DNA from: Tistlia sp040905785
GTDB lineage: Bacteria > Pseudomonadota > Alphaproteobacteria > Kiloniellales > DSM-21159
Reading direction: 5' to 3'
Length of the DNA: 64,000 bases
NCBI RefSeq assembly: GCF_040905785.1
Contig: NZ_JBBDQW010000088.1
Location: 1-64,000 of the forward strand
The notes beneath the pieces are model-generated. The model was not told the DNA's origin. It ran no database searches and saw only the letters and a list, made by a program, of their open reading frames with translations. The position numbers were made by a program, and so were the translations under genes. Position 1 is the first letter of the stretch. Each line of letters starts with the position of its first letter. This document shows positions 57,384 to 64,000 of this stretch, in pieces.

Positions 57384-58241
57384 TCAGGTCCGCCACTTCA
57401 GGAAATGGCGTTCGGCGCGGCCGAGCAGCCAGCTGACGGCGAGGCCGAGCATCGAGAGGATCGCCACGCCGGCGAGCAGCTGGTCGGTCGCCATCAGGTT
57501 GCCGGCGAGCAGCACGTAGGCGCCGACGCCGTACTCGGCGCCGATCATCTCGGCGGCGACCAGCAGGATGATGGCGATCGCGGCCGAGATCCGGAATCCC
57601 GAGAGGATCGCCGGCAGGGCGCCCGGCAGCACGATCTTGCGCACGATCGACAGCCGCGAGAGGCCGAAGGACTGGCCCATGCGGATCAGGCCGCGGTCGA
57701 CGTTGTCGACGCCGCCGTAGACCGCGATCACGGTCGGGAAGAAGCTGCCGAACAGGATCGTCGCGACCTTCGATTCCTCGCCGATGCCGAACCAGATGAT
57801 GAACAGCGGCAGCAGCGCGATCTTGGGGATCGGGAAGAAGGCGGCGACGAAGGGCACGATGCCGGCCCGGCCGAGCGAGAACAGGCCGGCGGCGAGGCCG
57901 ACCAGCAGGCCGAGCAGCGTGCCGCAGGACCAGCCGATCAGCAGCCGCTGCAGCGAGGCGCCCAGGTGCAGCCAGAGCTGGCCGGTCTCGACCAGGCGCC
58001 AGAAGGCCGCGATCACCTCGCTCGGCGCCGGCAGCACCAACGGTCCGATCAGGCCGAGCCGCGAGCCGGCCTCCCAGCCCAGCGCCAGCGCGACGAAGAG
58101 GACCGGCGCGACCAGGCGGACCGGCCGCGGCGCGAATCCGCCGCCGCGGAAGGGCACCGCGCGCGCCTGGCCTTCGCTGCCTGCCTGCTCCCCGCTGCCT
58201 GCCTGCCCCCCGCCCCTTGCCCCCTCGCGCGCCTCAGACAT
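57384..58241 (-). CDS. ABC transporter permease, SsuC/TauC type
   Basis: A 285-residue permease with about six spans after a glutamine/glycine-rich soluble start. The binding-protein-dependent loop is FGLSRLSIVRKIVLPGALPAILSGFRIS (about 190-217; EAA-loop pattern). GLLVGLAAGLFSLGRAGIVPFVAAFFPIPKIALLPLFIIWFG (about 115-155) is typical of the nitrate/sulfonate/taurine/thiamine-precursor group. Its ATG overlaps the ATPase stop by 8 bases; the gene order on this strand is binding protein, ATPase, permease. Confidence 0.91.
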   Translation of the reverse strand: MSEAREGARGGGQAGSGEQAGSEGQARAVPFRGGGFAPRPVRLVAPVLFVALALGWEAGSRLGLIGPLVLPAPSEVIAAFWRLVETGQLWLHLGASLQRLLIGWSCGTLLGLLVGLAAGLFSLGRAGIVPFVAAFFPIPKIALLPLFIIWFGIGEESKVATILFGSFFPTVIAVYGGVDNVDRGLIRMGQSFGLSRLSIVRKIVLPGALPAILSGFRISAAIAIILLVAAEMIGAEYGVGAYVLLAGNLMATDQLLAGVAILSMLGLAVSWLLGRAERHFLKWRT

Positions 58242-59001
58242 CGGCGAGCTCCCGGTCGGCGGCCATGGCCTCCTCGCGCATCAGCTCCCAGAGCCGGCCC
58301 TGCTGGACCTGCAGCGAGGCCAGGGCGTCCTTGCGCTCCTCCAGGGGCAGGTCGATCTCGACGATCTCGCGGATCTCCCCGGGGAGGCGCGACAGGACCA
58401 CGACCCGGTGGCCCAGGCGCACCGCCTCGTTCAGGTTGTGGGTCACGTAGCAGGCCGTGAAGCGCTCGCGCAGCCAGAGCTCCAGCAGGTCGTCGAGCAG
58501 CAGCTCGCGGGTCTGGCTGTCGAGCGCCGAGAGCGGCTCGTCCAGCAGCAGGCAGGCGGGGCGCACCGCCAGCGCCCGGGCGATGGCGACGCGCTGCTTC
58601 ATGCCGCCCGACAGCTGCCGGGGCAGCACCTCGGCGAACTCGGAGAGCTTGGTGCGCGCCAGCACGTCGGCGACGATCTCCCGGCGCTCCGCCCGGCCGA
58701 CCGGCTGGTCCTCGAGCGCCAGCGCGACGTTGCCCGCCGCGGTGCGCCAGGGCAGCAGCGCGAAGTCCTGGAACACGTAGGTCAGGGGGTTGAGGCAGTC
58801 GGGCGGCGGCGCGCCGATCTGGAGCACCGCCCCGGACGTCGGCCGCTCGAGCCCGCCGAGCAGGCGCAGCAGCGTCGACTTGCCGCAGCCCGACGGCCCG
58901 ATGACGCAGACGATCTGCCCGGCCTCGATGGTGAGGTCGATGCCGCGCAGTACCTCCAGCTCGCCGTAGCGGTGCGAGACGTCGCTGAGGCAGAGATCCA
59001 T
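58234..59001 (-). CDS. ABC transporter ATP-binding protein, SsuB/TauB type
   Basis: A 255-residue ATPase: Walker A GPSGCGKSTLLRLLGG, Q-loop YVFQDFALLPWRTAAGNVAL, signature LSGGMKQRVAIARALAVRP, Walker B LLLDEPLSALD, switch VTHNLNEAV. It powers uptake with the permease and the binding protein either side. The family imports sulfonates, nitrate or pyrimidine-like compounds. Confidence 0.93.
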   Translation of the reverse strand: MDLCLSDVSHRYGELEVLRGIDLTIEAGQIVCVIGPSGCGKSTLLRLLGGLERPTSGAVLQIGAPPPDCLNPLTYVFQDFALLPWRTAAGNVALALEDQPVGRAERREIVADVLARTKLSEFAEVLPRQLSGGMKQRVAIARALAVRPACLLLDEPLSALDSQTRELLLDDLLELWLRERFTACYVTHNLNEAVRLGHRVVVLSRLPGEIREIVEIDLPLEERKDALASLQVQQGRLWELMREEAMAADRELADV

Positions 59002-59040
59002 GCCGCCGCTCCCTTGCGTCCGAGCCGCCGGTAACCCCGG

Positions 59041-60114
59041 CTACTCGGTCGTCGCGACGAAGCCGGTGTCGACGAAGTCCTCGACGGCGAGGCCCTCGGG
59101 CGCCAGGCCCTGGGCCTGGTACCAGGCGAGCTGCTCGGCGATGTTGGCGACGTCGAGCGCCGCGCCCTCGTTCATGTGCACGGCGCCGGCCAGGATCGAG
59201 GGCGCCGCCTTCTCGCGCGGCTGGTCGGTGTAGACGTGCTTGTGGATGACGTCGATCACGCCGTCGACCGTCGCCTGGTCGGCCTCGGGATCGAGGAAGG
59301 CCGCCCGGTAGTCCTCGATGCCCCTGGCGTAGGCCCGCAGGAAGCGCTCGACCATCTCGCGCCGCTCCTCGACGTTGCGGGTCGAGGTGAAGATCGAGGT
59401 CACCAGGTAGGGGCCGAGGTCGCGGACCCAGCCGATGATCCTGGCCGCGCCCGAGTTCTCGAGCGGCACGGCGACGTGGGGCACCATGGCCATGGCGTCG
59501 ACCTGGCCCGACTTCACCGCGCCGATCATCGAGGGCACCTTCTGCAGTGCCTTCAGCGACATGTCGGACAGGGCGAAGCCGTTGCGCTCGGCGATCATGC
59601 CGGCGACGTAGTGGAAGGAGGAGCCCTGCTGGGTCATGGCCCAGGACCGGCCCTTGAGGTCGGCTGGGGACTTCAGGCCCGCCTCCCAGGCCTGGTTCGA
59701 GGCCAGGATCGCCATGCCGGGCACGCCCGGCTTCTCAGCGTAGAGGCCGCCGACGACCTTCACCGCGCCCTTGTCGGCGAGGCTGTAGAAGCCGCCGGTC
59801 AGGGCGGTGACGCCGAAGTCGATGTCGCCCGAGGCGATGGCCACGGCGATCGGCTGGGCCGCCTGGAAGAACTTCAGCTCGACCTCCAGGCCCTCGTCCC
59901 GGAAGTAGCCGCGCTCGTAGGCGATGAAGCTGGGCGCGTGCGAGGTGAAGCGCAGCGCGCCGACGGTCACCTGGTCGGCCGCGGTCGCGCTGCCGAGGCC
60001 GGCGCCGAGCCAGGCCGCCAAGCCGGCGGCGGCCAGCAGAGCGCGCCGCGACCATCGGCCCCTGGTCCTGCCCGTGGTCCTGCCCGTGGTCCTGCCCGTG
60101 GTCCTGTCCGTCAT
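59041..60114 (-). CDS. ABC transporter substrate-binding protein, SsuA/NMT1 type
   Basis: A 357-residue secreted protein. A repeated Thr-Thr-Gly-Arg start leads to a twin-arginine-like RRALLAAAGLAAWLGAGLGS signal peptide cleaved near ATAAD. The mature part has FTSHAPSFIAYERGYFRDEG, ASGDIDFGVTALTGGFYSLA and LKGRSWAMTQQGSSFHY, typical of the nitrate/sulfonate/taurine/HMP-precursor binders. First gene of the transporter operon on this strand. Divergent from the FAD oxidoreductase gene at 60307, a possible ligand-processing partner. Confidence 0.9.
   Translation of the reverse strand: MTDRTTGRTTGRTTGRTRGRWSRRALLAAAGLAAWLGAGLGSATAADQVTVGALRFTSHAPSFIAYERGYFRDEGLEVELKFFQAAQPIAVAIASGDIDFGVTALTGGFYSLADKGAVKVVGGLYAEKPGVPGMAILASNQAWEAGLKSPADLKGRSWAMTQQGSSFHYVAGMIAERNGFALSDMSLKALQKVPSMIGAVKSGQVDAMAMVPHVAVPLENSGAARIIGWVRDLGPYLVTSIFTSTRNVEERREMVERFLRAYARGIEDYRAAFLDPEADQATVDGVIDVIHKHVYTDQPREKAAPSILAGAVHMNEGAALDVANIAEQLAWYQAQGLAPEGLAVEDFVDTGFVATTE
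60065..60112. repeat. 12-bp tandem repeat at the start of the SsuA-type gene
   Basis: Four copies of GTCCTGCCCGTG (last one GTCCTGTCCGTC). On the minus strand they encode the Thr-Gly-Arg-Thr repeat just after the start codon, ahead of the signal peptide core. Confidence 0.85.
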
Positions 60115-60306
60115 CTGGCTTTCCTCCCTATCGTCTTTTTCTCTGGGGCTTGGCCGGCCACTCTATCCGGCCCCTGGGCGCTTGTCCCGCCGGTGGCGGG
60201 CGGGCCGCCGCGTTGCGGCGACCGTTACCATGTGCAGACTGTCGCTGATAAGACCGAGGCGGCCGAGGTCTGGCCGAGACCCGGCCTGTGCGAGGAAGGA
60301 CACCCC

Positions 60307-61656
60307 GTGACGAGATTCCCCGAGATCAAGCCGATCCGGCGCGGCGGCGCCGAGCCGAAGGTCCTGGACTGCGACGTCTGCGTCCTGGGCTCCGGGGCGG
60401 CCGGGCTGTCGGCGGCGCTGGAGGCCGGGGCGCTGGGCGAGTCGGTGGTGCTGGCCGACGCGGCGCCGCAAGTCGGCGGCCAGGCGATCAGCGCCGCCCT
60501 GGGCACGCTCTGCGGGCTCTACGGCAACGGCCCGCAGCCGCTGCGCCTGGTCCACGGCGTCATGGACGGCATGATTCACGAGCTGATCGCCGCCGGCGAG
60601 GCGGCGCCGCGGCGGGCGCGCAACACGGTGATCCTGGACTATGCCATAGACGCCTGGCAGCGCTGGGCCGAGCGCGCGGTCGTCGCGGCCGGCGTCACGC
60701 CCCTGCTCGGCGCCGTGCTGCGCGAGGTCGAGCGGGGCGGAACCCGGGTGACGGCCCTCGCCTTCGCGACGCGCTTCGGCGAGGTCCGGGTGCAGGCGCG
60801 CGCCTTTGTCGACGCCTCGGGCGACGCCGTGATTCCCTGGCTGTCGGACCTGGAGATGAACACCGCCGACGAGCCGATCTACGGCACGGTCATGGCGATG
60901 TTCGAGCGGGTCGACACCGACGCTTGCGCCGACTGGCCGCGCTCGACCTACCACGAGGCGATGAAGCGCCGCGGCGCCGAGTTCGGCCTGGTCCGCTTCG
61001 ACGGCTTCATCTTCCCCGTCGGCGACGGCCGCGTGAACCTGAACCTGACGCACATCGAGACGCCGCTCGACGCGGTCGGCCTCGCGCTCGCCGGGATCGA
61101 GGGTAAGCGGCAGGTCGACGCCCTGCTCGCCCTGTTCCGCGAGGAGTTCCCCGAGGCCTACGGCCGCGCCCGGGTCGCGCACTACGGCCAAGCCGGCATC
61201 CGCCAGACCCGGACCATCGTCGGCACCCGGCGCCTGACCGTCGAGGCGGTGCGCAACGGCGCCGTGCCGGACGACCGCGTGCTGCGCTGCAGCTGGCCGA
61301 TCGAGCTGCACACCACGCCCGAGACGACGCACTGGGAGATGTTCGACGAGGACCACCTGCACTACCTGCCGTTCGGCGCCATGACGCCGAAGGGTCTGGA
61401 CAATGTCGTCGTGGCGGGCCGCTGTATCGACGCCGAGCCGGCCGCGTTGGCCTCGGTTCGGGTCATGGGCCCCTGCTTCGCCATGGGGCGGGCGGCGGCG
61501 GAGGCCGTCCACCAAGTCGAGGCCGGCTCACTGCACCAGCTCGACATGGCGGCCCTGCAGGCGCGCCTCGCCGACAACCTGACCGAGACGACCCGCGACC
61601 CCTGGCTCGAGCGCAGCGTCGGCGAGTCGGGCCCGGAAGCCTACGGCGCCGGCTGA
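60307..61656 (+). CDS. FAD-dependent oxidoreductase (FAD_oxidored family)
   Basis: A 449-residue flavoprotein with the FAD-binding DCDVCVLGSGAAGLSAALEA, QVGGQAISAALGTLCGLYG (a conserved loop of the PF12831-type group), FVDASGDAVIPWLS, and the second FAD motif VVVAGRCIDAEPAALASVRV. The end pattern, MGPCFAMGRAAAEA, is family-typical. GTG at 60307 follows AGGAAGGA. It is divergent from the ABC operon, so the two may act on the same compound. Reaction unknown. Confidence 0.88.
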   Translation: MTRFPEIKPIRRGGAEPKVLDCDVCVLGSGAAGLSAALEAGALGESVVLADAAPQVGGQAISAALGTLCGLYGNGPQPLRLVHGVMDGMIHELIAAGEAAPRRARNTVILDYAIDAWQRWAERAVVAAGVTPLLGAVLREVERGGTRVTALAFATRFGEVRVQARAFVDASGDAVIPWLSDLEMNTADEPIYGTVMAMFERVDTDACADWPRSTYHEAMKRRGAEFGLVRFDGFIFPVGDGRVNLNLTHIETPLDAVGLALAGIEGKRQVDALLALFREEFPEAYGRARVAHYGQAGIRQTRTIVGTRRLTVEAVRNGAVPDDRVLRCSWPIELHTTPETTHWEMFDEDHLHYLPFGAMTPKGLDNVVVAGRCIDAEPAALASVRVMGPCFAMGRAAAEAVHQVEAGSLHQLDMAALQARLADNLTETTRDPWLERSVGESGPEAYGAG

Positions 61657-61689
61657 GCCCGCTTGCGCCTCAGGGCGGGCGGCGCCGGC

Positions 61690-62646
61690 TCAGCTGCGCG
61701 AGCCGACCCGCTCGAGCTCCCGCTCGCCGCTCTCGCCGTCATGGGGCTGGGCGGCCTCGACCTGCCCGATGCCCTGCGCCCGCCGGTCGAGCCGTTCGGG
61801 GCCGCGGAAGACCTCGGAGATCGCGCGCTGCGCCCGCTCGGCGGGCACCTCGTCGCACCAGACCTCGAAGGCGGTCAGCCGGTTGGCCCCGAAGGTCGTC
61901 ATCATGGCGACGTCGGCGGCGTCGCGACCGCGCACCATCAGGATTCGGCCGATGCGCGGTGTGTTGTAGCGCGCGTCGAAGGTATGCCAGCGCCCGCCCA
62001 GATAGGCTTCGAACCAGGCGCAGAAATCGCCCGGGTCGCCCTGCGCCGGCACGCCGATGTCGCCGAGCCAGCCGCTGGCGTAGCGCGCCGGTATGTTCAT
62101 CGCCCGGCACAGCGCGACCGCCAGGTGCGCGAAGTCGCGGCAGACGCCGGTGCGCTCGCGGTAGGCGTCGAGGGCGGTCTTGGTCGGCCGGCCGTGCTGG
62201 TAGCCGAAGCTGATGTGACGGTGCACGAAGTCGCAGATCGCCTGGACGCGAGTCCAGCCGGGCGGCGTCGAGCCGAACAGCCGCCAGGCGGTCTCGGTCA
62301 GGGCGTCGCTCTCGACGTAGCGACTCGCGGTCAGGAAAGGAATGACCTCGTTCGGGAGGTCCGATACCCCCTGCTGCGGCGCGTCCCCGTTCACGGGGTC
62401 CGGCCGGCCGTCGTCACGGACCAGGAAGTCGCTGTGCAGCGTGGTCCTGCCGCGGGGCACGACGACCCGTCCGCAGCGGTTGCCGAAGACGTCCTTGAAC
62501 TCGACGATGTGGAGCGGCGGCGCTAGGCTGAGGCCGTCCTGGCCGATGACGTCGAGGACGCGCGAGGGGTGCGGATAGAGCGCCAGCAGCATCGGCGTCT
62601 CCTGCTCGCACTCGACGGTGATCTCGAATCCGACGCGGATCAGCAT
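61690..62646 (-). CDS. Transglutaminase-like domain protein
   Basis: A 318-residue cytosolic protein with a transglutaminase-like cysteine-protease fold. The catalytic Cys is in RTGVCRDFAHLAVALCRAM, His in FCAWFEAYLGGRWHTFDAR (GGRWHTFD), and Asp within the same TFDARY stretch. The N-terminus MLIRVGFEITVECEQETPML is the beta-rich transglutaminase N domain. ATG at 62646 follows AGGAAAGAC. Divergent from a second family member at 62876 (229-base gap). Such pairs are often found with alpha-E and ATP-grasp proteins in peptide-tag synthesis; those partners are not visible here. Confidence 0.89.
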   Translation of the reverse strand: MLIRVGFEITVECEQETPMLLALYPHPSRVLDVIGQDGLSLAPPLHIVEFKDVFGNRCGRVVVPRGRTTLHSDFLVRDDGRPDPVNGDAPQQGVSDLPNEVIPFLTASRYVESDALTETAWRLFGSTPPGWTRVQAICDFVHRHISFGYQHGRPTKTALDAYRERTGVCRDFAHLAVALCRAMNIPARYASGWLGDIGVPAQGDPGDFCAWFEAYLGGRWHTFDARYNTPRIGRILMVRGRDAADVAMMTTFGANRLTAFEVWCDEVPAERAQRAISEVFRGPERLDRRAQGIGQVEAAQPHDGESGERELERVGSRS

Positions 62647-62875
62647 GCGGCATGTCTTTCCTGACAGGGGGCGGCACGGCAGGCGGCACGGCCGGTGAAT
62701 ACATTTCGCTTCGAAGAACACCTCGTGACCGCGATGCGTTCCAGCGGCAGAACCGCTCGCCGGACGCGACTTTCAGCCCTTTGGCGTCAGGCGGTTGCAG
62801 TCGCCGGCTGACTTCCGGGCGCAGGCTCCCCATCTTCTGCAGGCTGCTCCCCGACGCCTTCGAATCGAATTCCCC

Positions 62876-63787
62876 TTGACCGTCATCCGCGTCCGCCACA
62901 CCACCCGCTACCGCTACGACCACCCTGTCGAGCTCGACGAGCATCGCCTGATGATCCGCCCGCGCGACAGCCACGACCTGCGCCTGATCGAGGCCGGGCT
63001 GCGCATCTCGCCCCTCGCCCGCCTGCGCTGGTCGTTCGACACTTTCGGCAACTCGATCGCCCGCGCCCATTTCAATGGCCCGACCGAGGAGTTGCTCATC
63101 GAGAGCGACCTGCTGGTCAGCCGCCACGTCTTCGACGATCCGCTGGTCACCTTCGCCGAGGCCGCCGAAACTTACCCCTTCCGCTACCGCGACGACGAGC
63201 AGGTCGACCTGGCGCCCCTGCTGCATCTGCAGCACCCGGAGGACCGCTCGGCGGTCACCGCCTGGCGCGCCCGGGCGATGCCCGAGCCCTCCGGTTCCAG
63301 CCTCGACCTGCTGCACGCCCTCGGCCAGGCGATCCACCAGGGCTTCGGCTACAGCCGGCGCGAGGCGATGGGGACCCAGAAGCCGGCCGAGACGCTGGAG
63401 AGCGGCAGCGGGACCTGCCGCGACTTCGCGTTCCTGTTCATGGAGGCGGCGCGCGACCTGGGCTTCGCGGCGCGCTTCGTCACCGGCTATCTCTGCGACC
63501 CGGCGACCCTGCCCAATACGCAGGCCGGCGGCGCGGCCGAGGGCGAGGACGCGTTGCGCGGCGGCGGCGCGACCCATGCCTGGGCCGAGGTCTTCGTGCC
63601 CGGCGTCGGCTGGGTCGAGTTCGACCCGACCAACCTGATCGTCGCCGGCCGCGACCTCGTGCGCGTCGCCACCACGCGCACGCCCGAGCAGGCACAGCCG
63701 GTGCGCGGCTCCTTTCGCGGCGTGCCCGAGACGCAGGCCAGCATGGAGGTCAAGGTCGAGGTCAGGCGCGAGCCGAAGCCCCGGTGA
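62876..63787 (+). CDS. Transglutaminase-like domain protein, second
   Basis: A 303-residue protein: N-terminal bacterial transglutaminase-like domain starting TVIRVRHTTRYRYDHPVEL, catalytic Cys in ESGSGTCRDFAFLFMEAAR, His in GGGATHAWAEVFVPGVGW and Asp in WVEFDPTNLI. TTG at 62876 gives the start expected for the family, though there is no good ribosome site; an upstream in-frame ATG/GTG lies in non-conserved sequence. Divergent from the copy at 61690. About 50 residues after the catalytic domain complete the usual length. Confidence 0.88.
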   Translation: MTVIRVRHTTRYRYDHPVELDEHRLMIRPRDSHDLRLIEAGLRISPLARLRWSFDTFGNSIARAHFNGPTEELLIESDLLVSRHVFDDPLVTFAEAAETYPFRYRDDEQVDLAPLLHLQHPEDRSAVTAWRARAMPEPSGSSLDLLHALGQAIHQGFGYSRREAMGTQKPAETLESGSGTCRDFAFLFMEAARDLGFAARFVTGYLCDPATLPNTQAGGAAEGEDALRGGGATHAWAEVFVPGVGWVEFDPTNLIVAGRDLVRVATTRTPEQAQPVRGSFRGVPETQASMEVKVEVRREPKPR

Positions 63788-63817
63788 AGCGGCAGCGGGC
63801 CGGGCGCCGGTTCGGCC

Positions 63818-64000
63818 TCAGCCCAGCCTCTCCTTGAGCAGCTTGTTGACCACCGCCGGGTTGGCCTTGCCCTGGGTCGCCTTCATGACCTGACCGACGA
63901 ACCAGCCGACGACGTTCGGGTTCTCCCGGTACTTCTCGACCTGGGCCGGGTTGTCGGCGATCACCTTGTCGACCGCGGCGCCCAGCTCGCCGGTGTCGGA
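63818..64000 (-). CDS. gatB: Aspartyl/glutamyl-tRNA amidotransferase subunit B, C-terminus (partial)
   Basis: The last 60 codons of GatB run to the window edge. Translation ends in YRENPNVVGWFVGQVMKAT followed by QGKANPAVVNKLLKERLG, the GatB/YqeY C-terminal tail that positions tRNA in the GatCAB complex, which amidates Glu-tRNA(Gln) or Asp-tRNA(Asn). Only the 3' end is in the window. Confidence 0.93.
   Translation of the reverse strand, partial: SDTGELGAAVDKVIADNPAQVEKYRENPNVVGWFVGQVMKATQGKANPAVVNKLLKERLG

Overview
The window is a high-GC (about 70%) chromosomal segment from an alphaproteobacterium, most likely in or near the Rhodospirillales. This is inferred from the gene families present (HWE histidine kinase, TRAP-rich catabolism, small conserved alphaproteobacterial proteins, GatB) and from the very GC-biased codon use. 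I cannot name a genus from sequence alone. High GC also produces long antisense shadow ORFs over most genes; these are left out.

Layout. 1-357: a nest of REP-like direct and inverted repeats. 358-14.6 kb: housekeeping and general metabolism (topoisomerase IB, ureidoglycolate lyase, a GBBH-like 2-oxoglutarate dioxygenase, two GST-fold enzymes including maleylacetoacetate isomerase, a TSUP exporter, enoyl-CoA hydratase, ketopantoate reductase, UvrD helicase, cysteine synthase, an M20 carbamoylase, class II aldolase, HWE kinase). 14.7-30.4 kb: catabolic locus 1, with two TRAP transporters, a carboxymuconolactone decarboxylase (CMD) protein, an MmgE/PrpD protein, an operon for a 3-hydroxybutyrate-dehydrogenase-like SDR, a TPP enzyme and both subunits of a Rieske oxygenase, a LacI regulator, and a HIBADH-like dehydrogenase with a metallo-hydrolase. 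30.4-40.9 kb: catabolic locus 2, with a GntR regulator, SDR, HIBADH paralogue, MmgE/PrpD paralogue, a branched-chain-type ABC transporter with a LivM-LivG fusion, a CMD paralogue and a LysR regulator. 41.0-44.5 kb: an unusual three-gene module (ketopantoate-reductase-like, NAD epimerase, two-domain CDP-alcohol phosphatidyltransferase). 44.5-46.2 kb: a divergent LysR/GST pair. 46.2-53.7 kb: a lower-GC accessory island with a broken DUF2924 gene, a large serine recombinase, a complete IS481-family element inserted exactly in the recombinase stop codon, nitrilase, methyltransferase, GFA protein and HxlR regulator, ending next to tRNA-Ser(GCU). 53.7-64 kb: two YfcG-like GSTs, a DMT exporter, a sulfonate/nitrate-type ABC transporter, an FAD oxidoreductase, a divergent pair of transglutaminase-like proteins, and the C-terminus of GatB at the edge.

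How the genes may work together. Locus 1 looks like one regulon. Four near-identical LacI-type palindromes (consensus TGATARCGMTMACA) lie at 16805, 22997, 27401 and 28581, upstream of both TRAP systems, the Rieske operon, and the divergent lacI/dehydrogenase genes. Locus 2 repeats the same set of families (SDR, HIBADH, PrpD, CMD) with an ABC transporter instead of TRAP, and has its own candidate palindromic operator (32085-32107). All three solute-binding-protein genes of the two loci are followed by a perfect GC-rich stem-loop before the next gene. Together they suggest two parallel pathways for related, probably aromatic or alicyclic, carboxylic acids. The substrate is unknown. This is the best candidate for an undescribed system in the window; the module at 41-44.5 kb is second.
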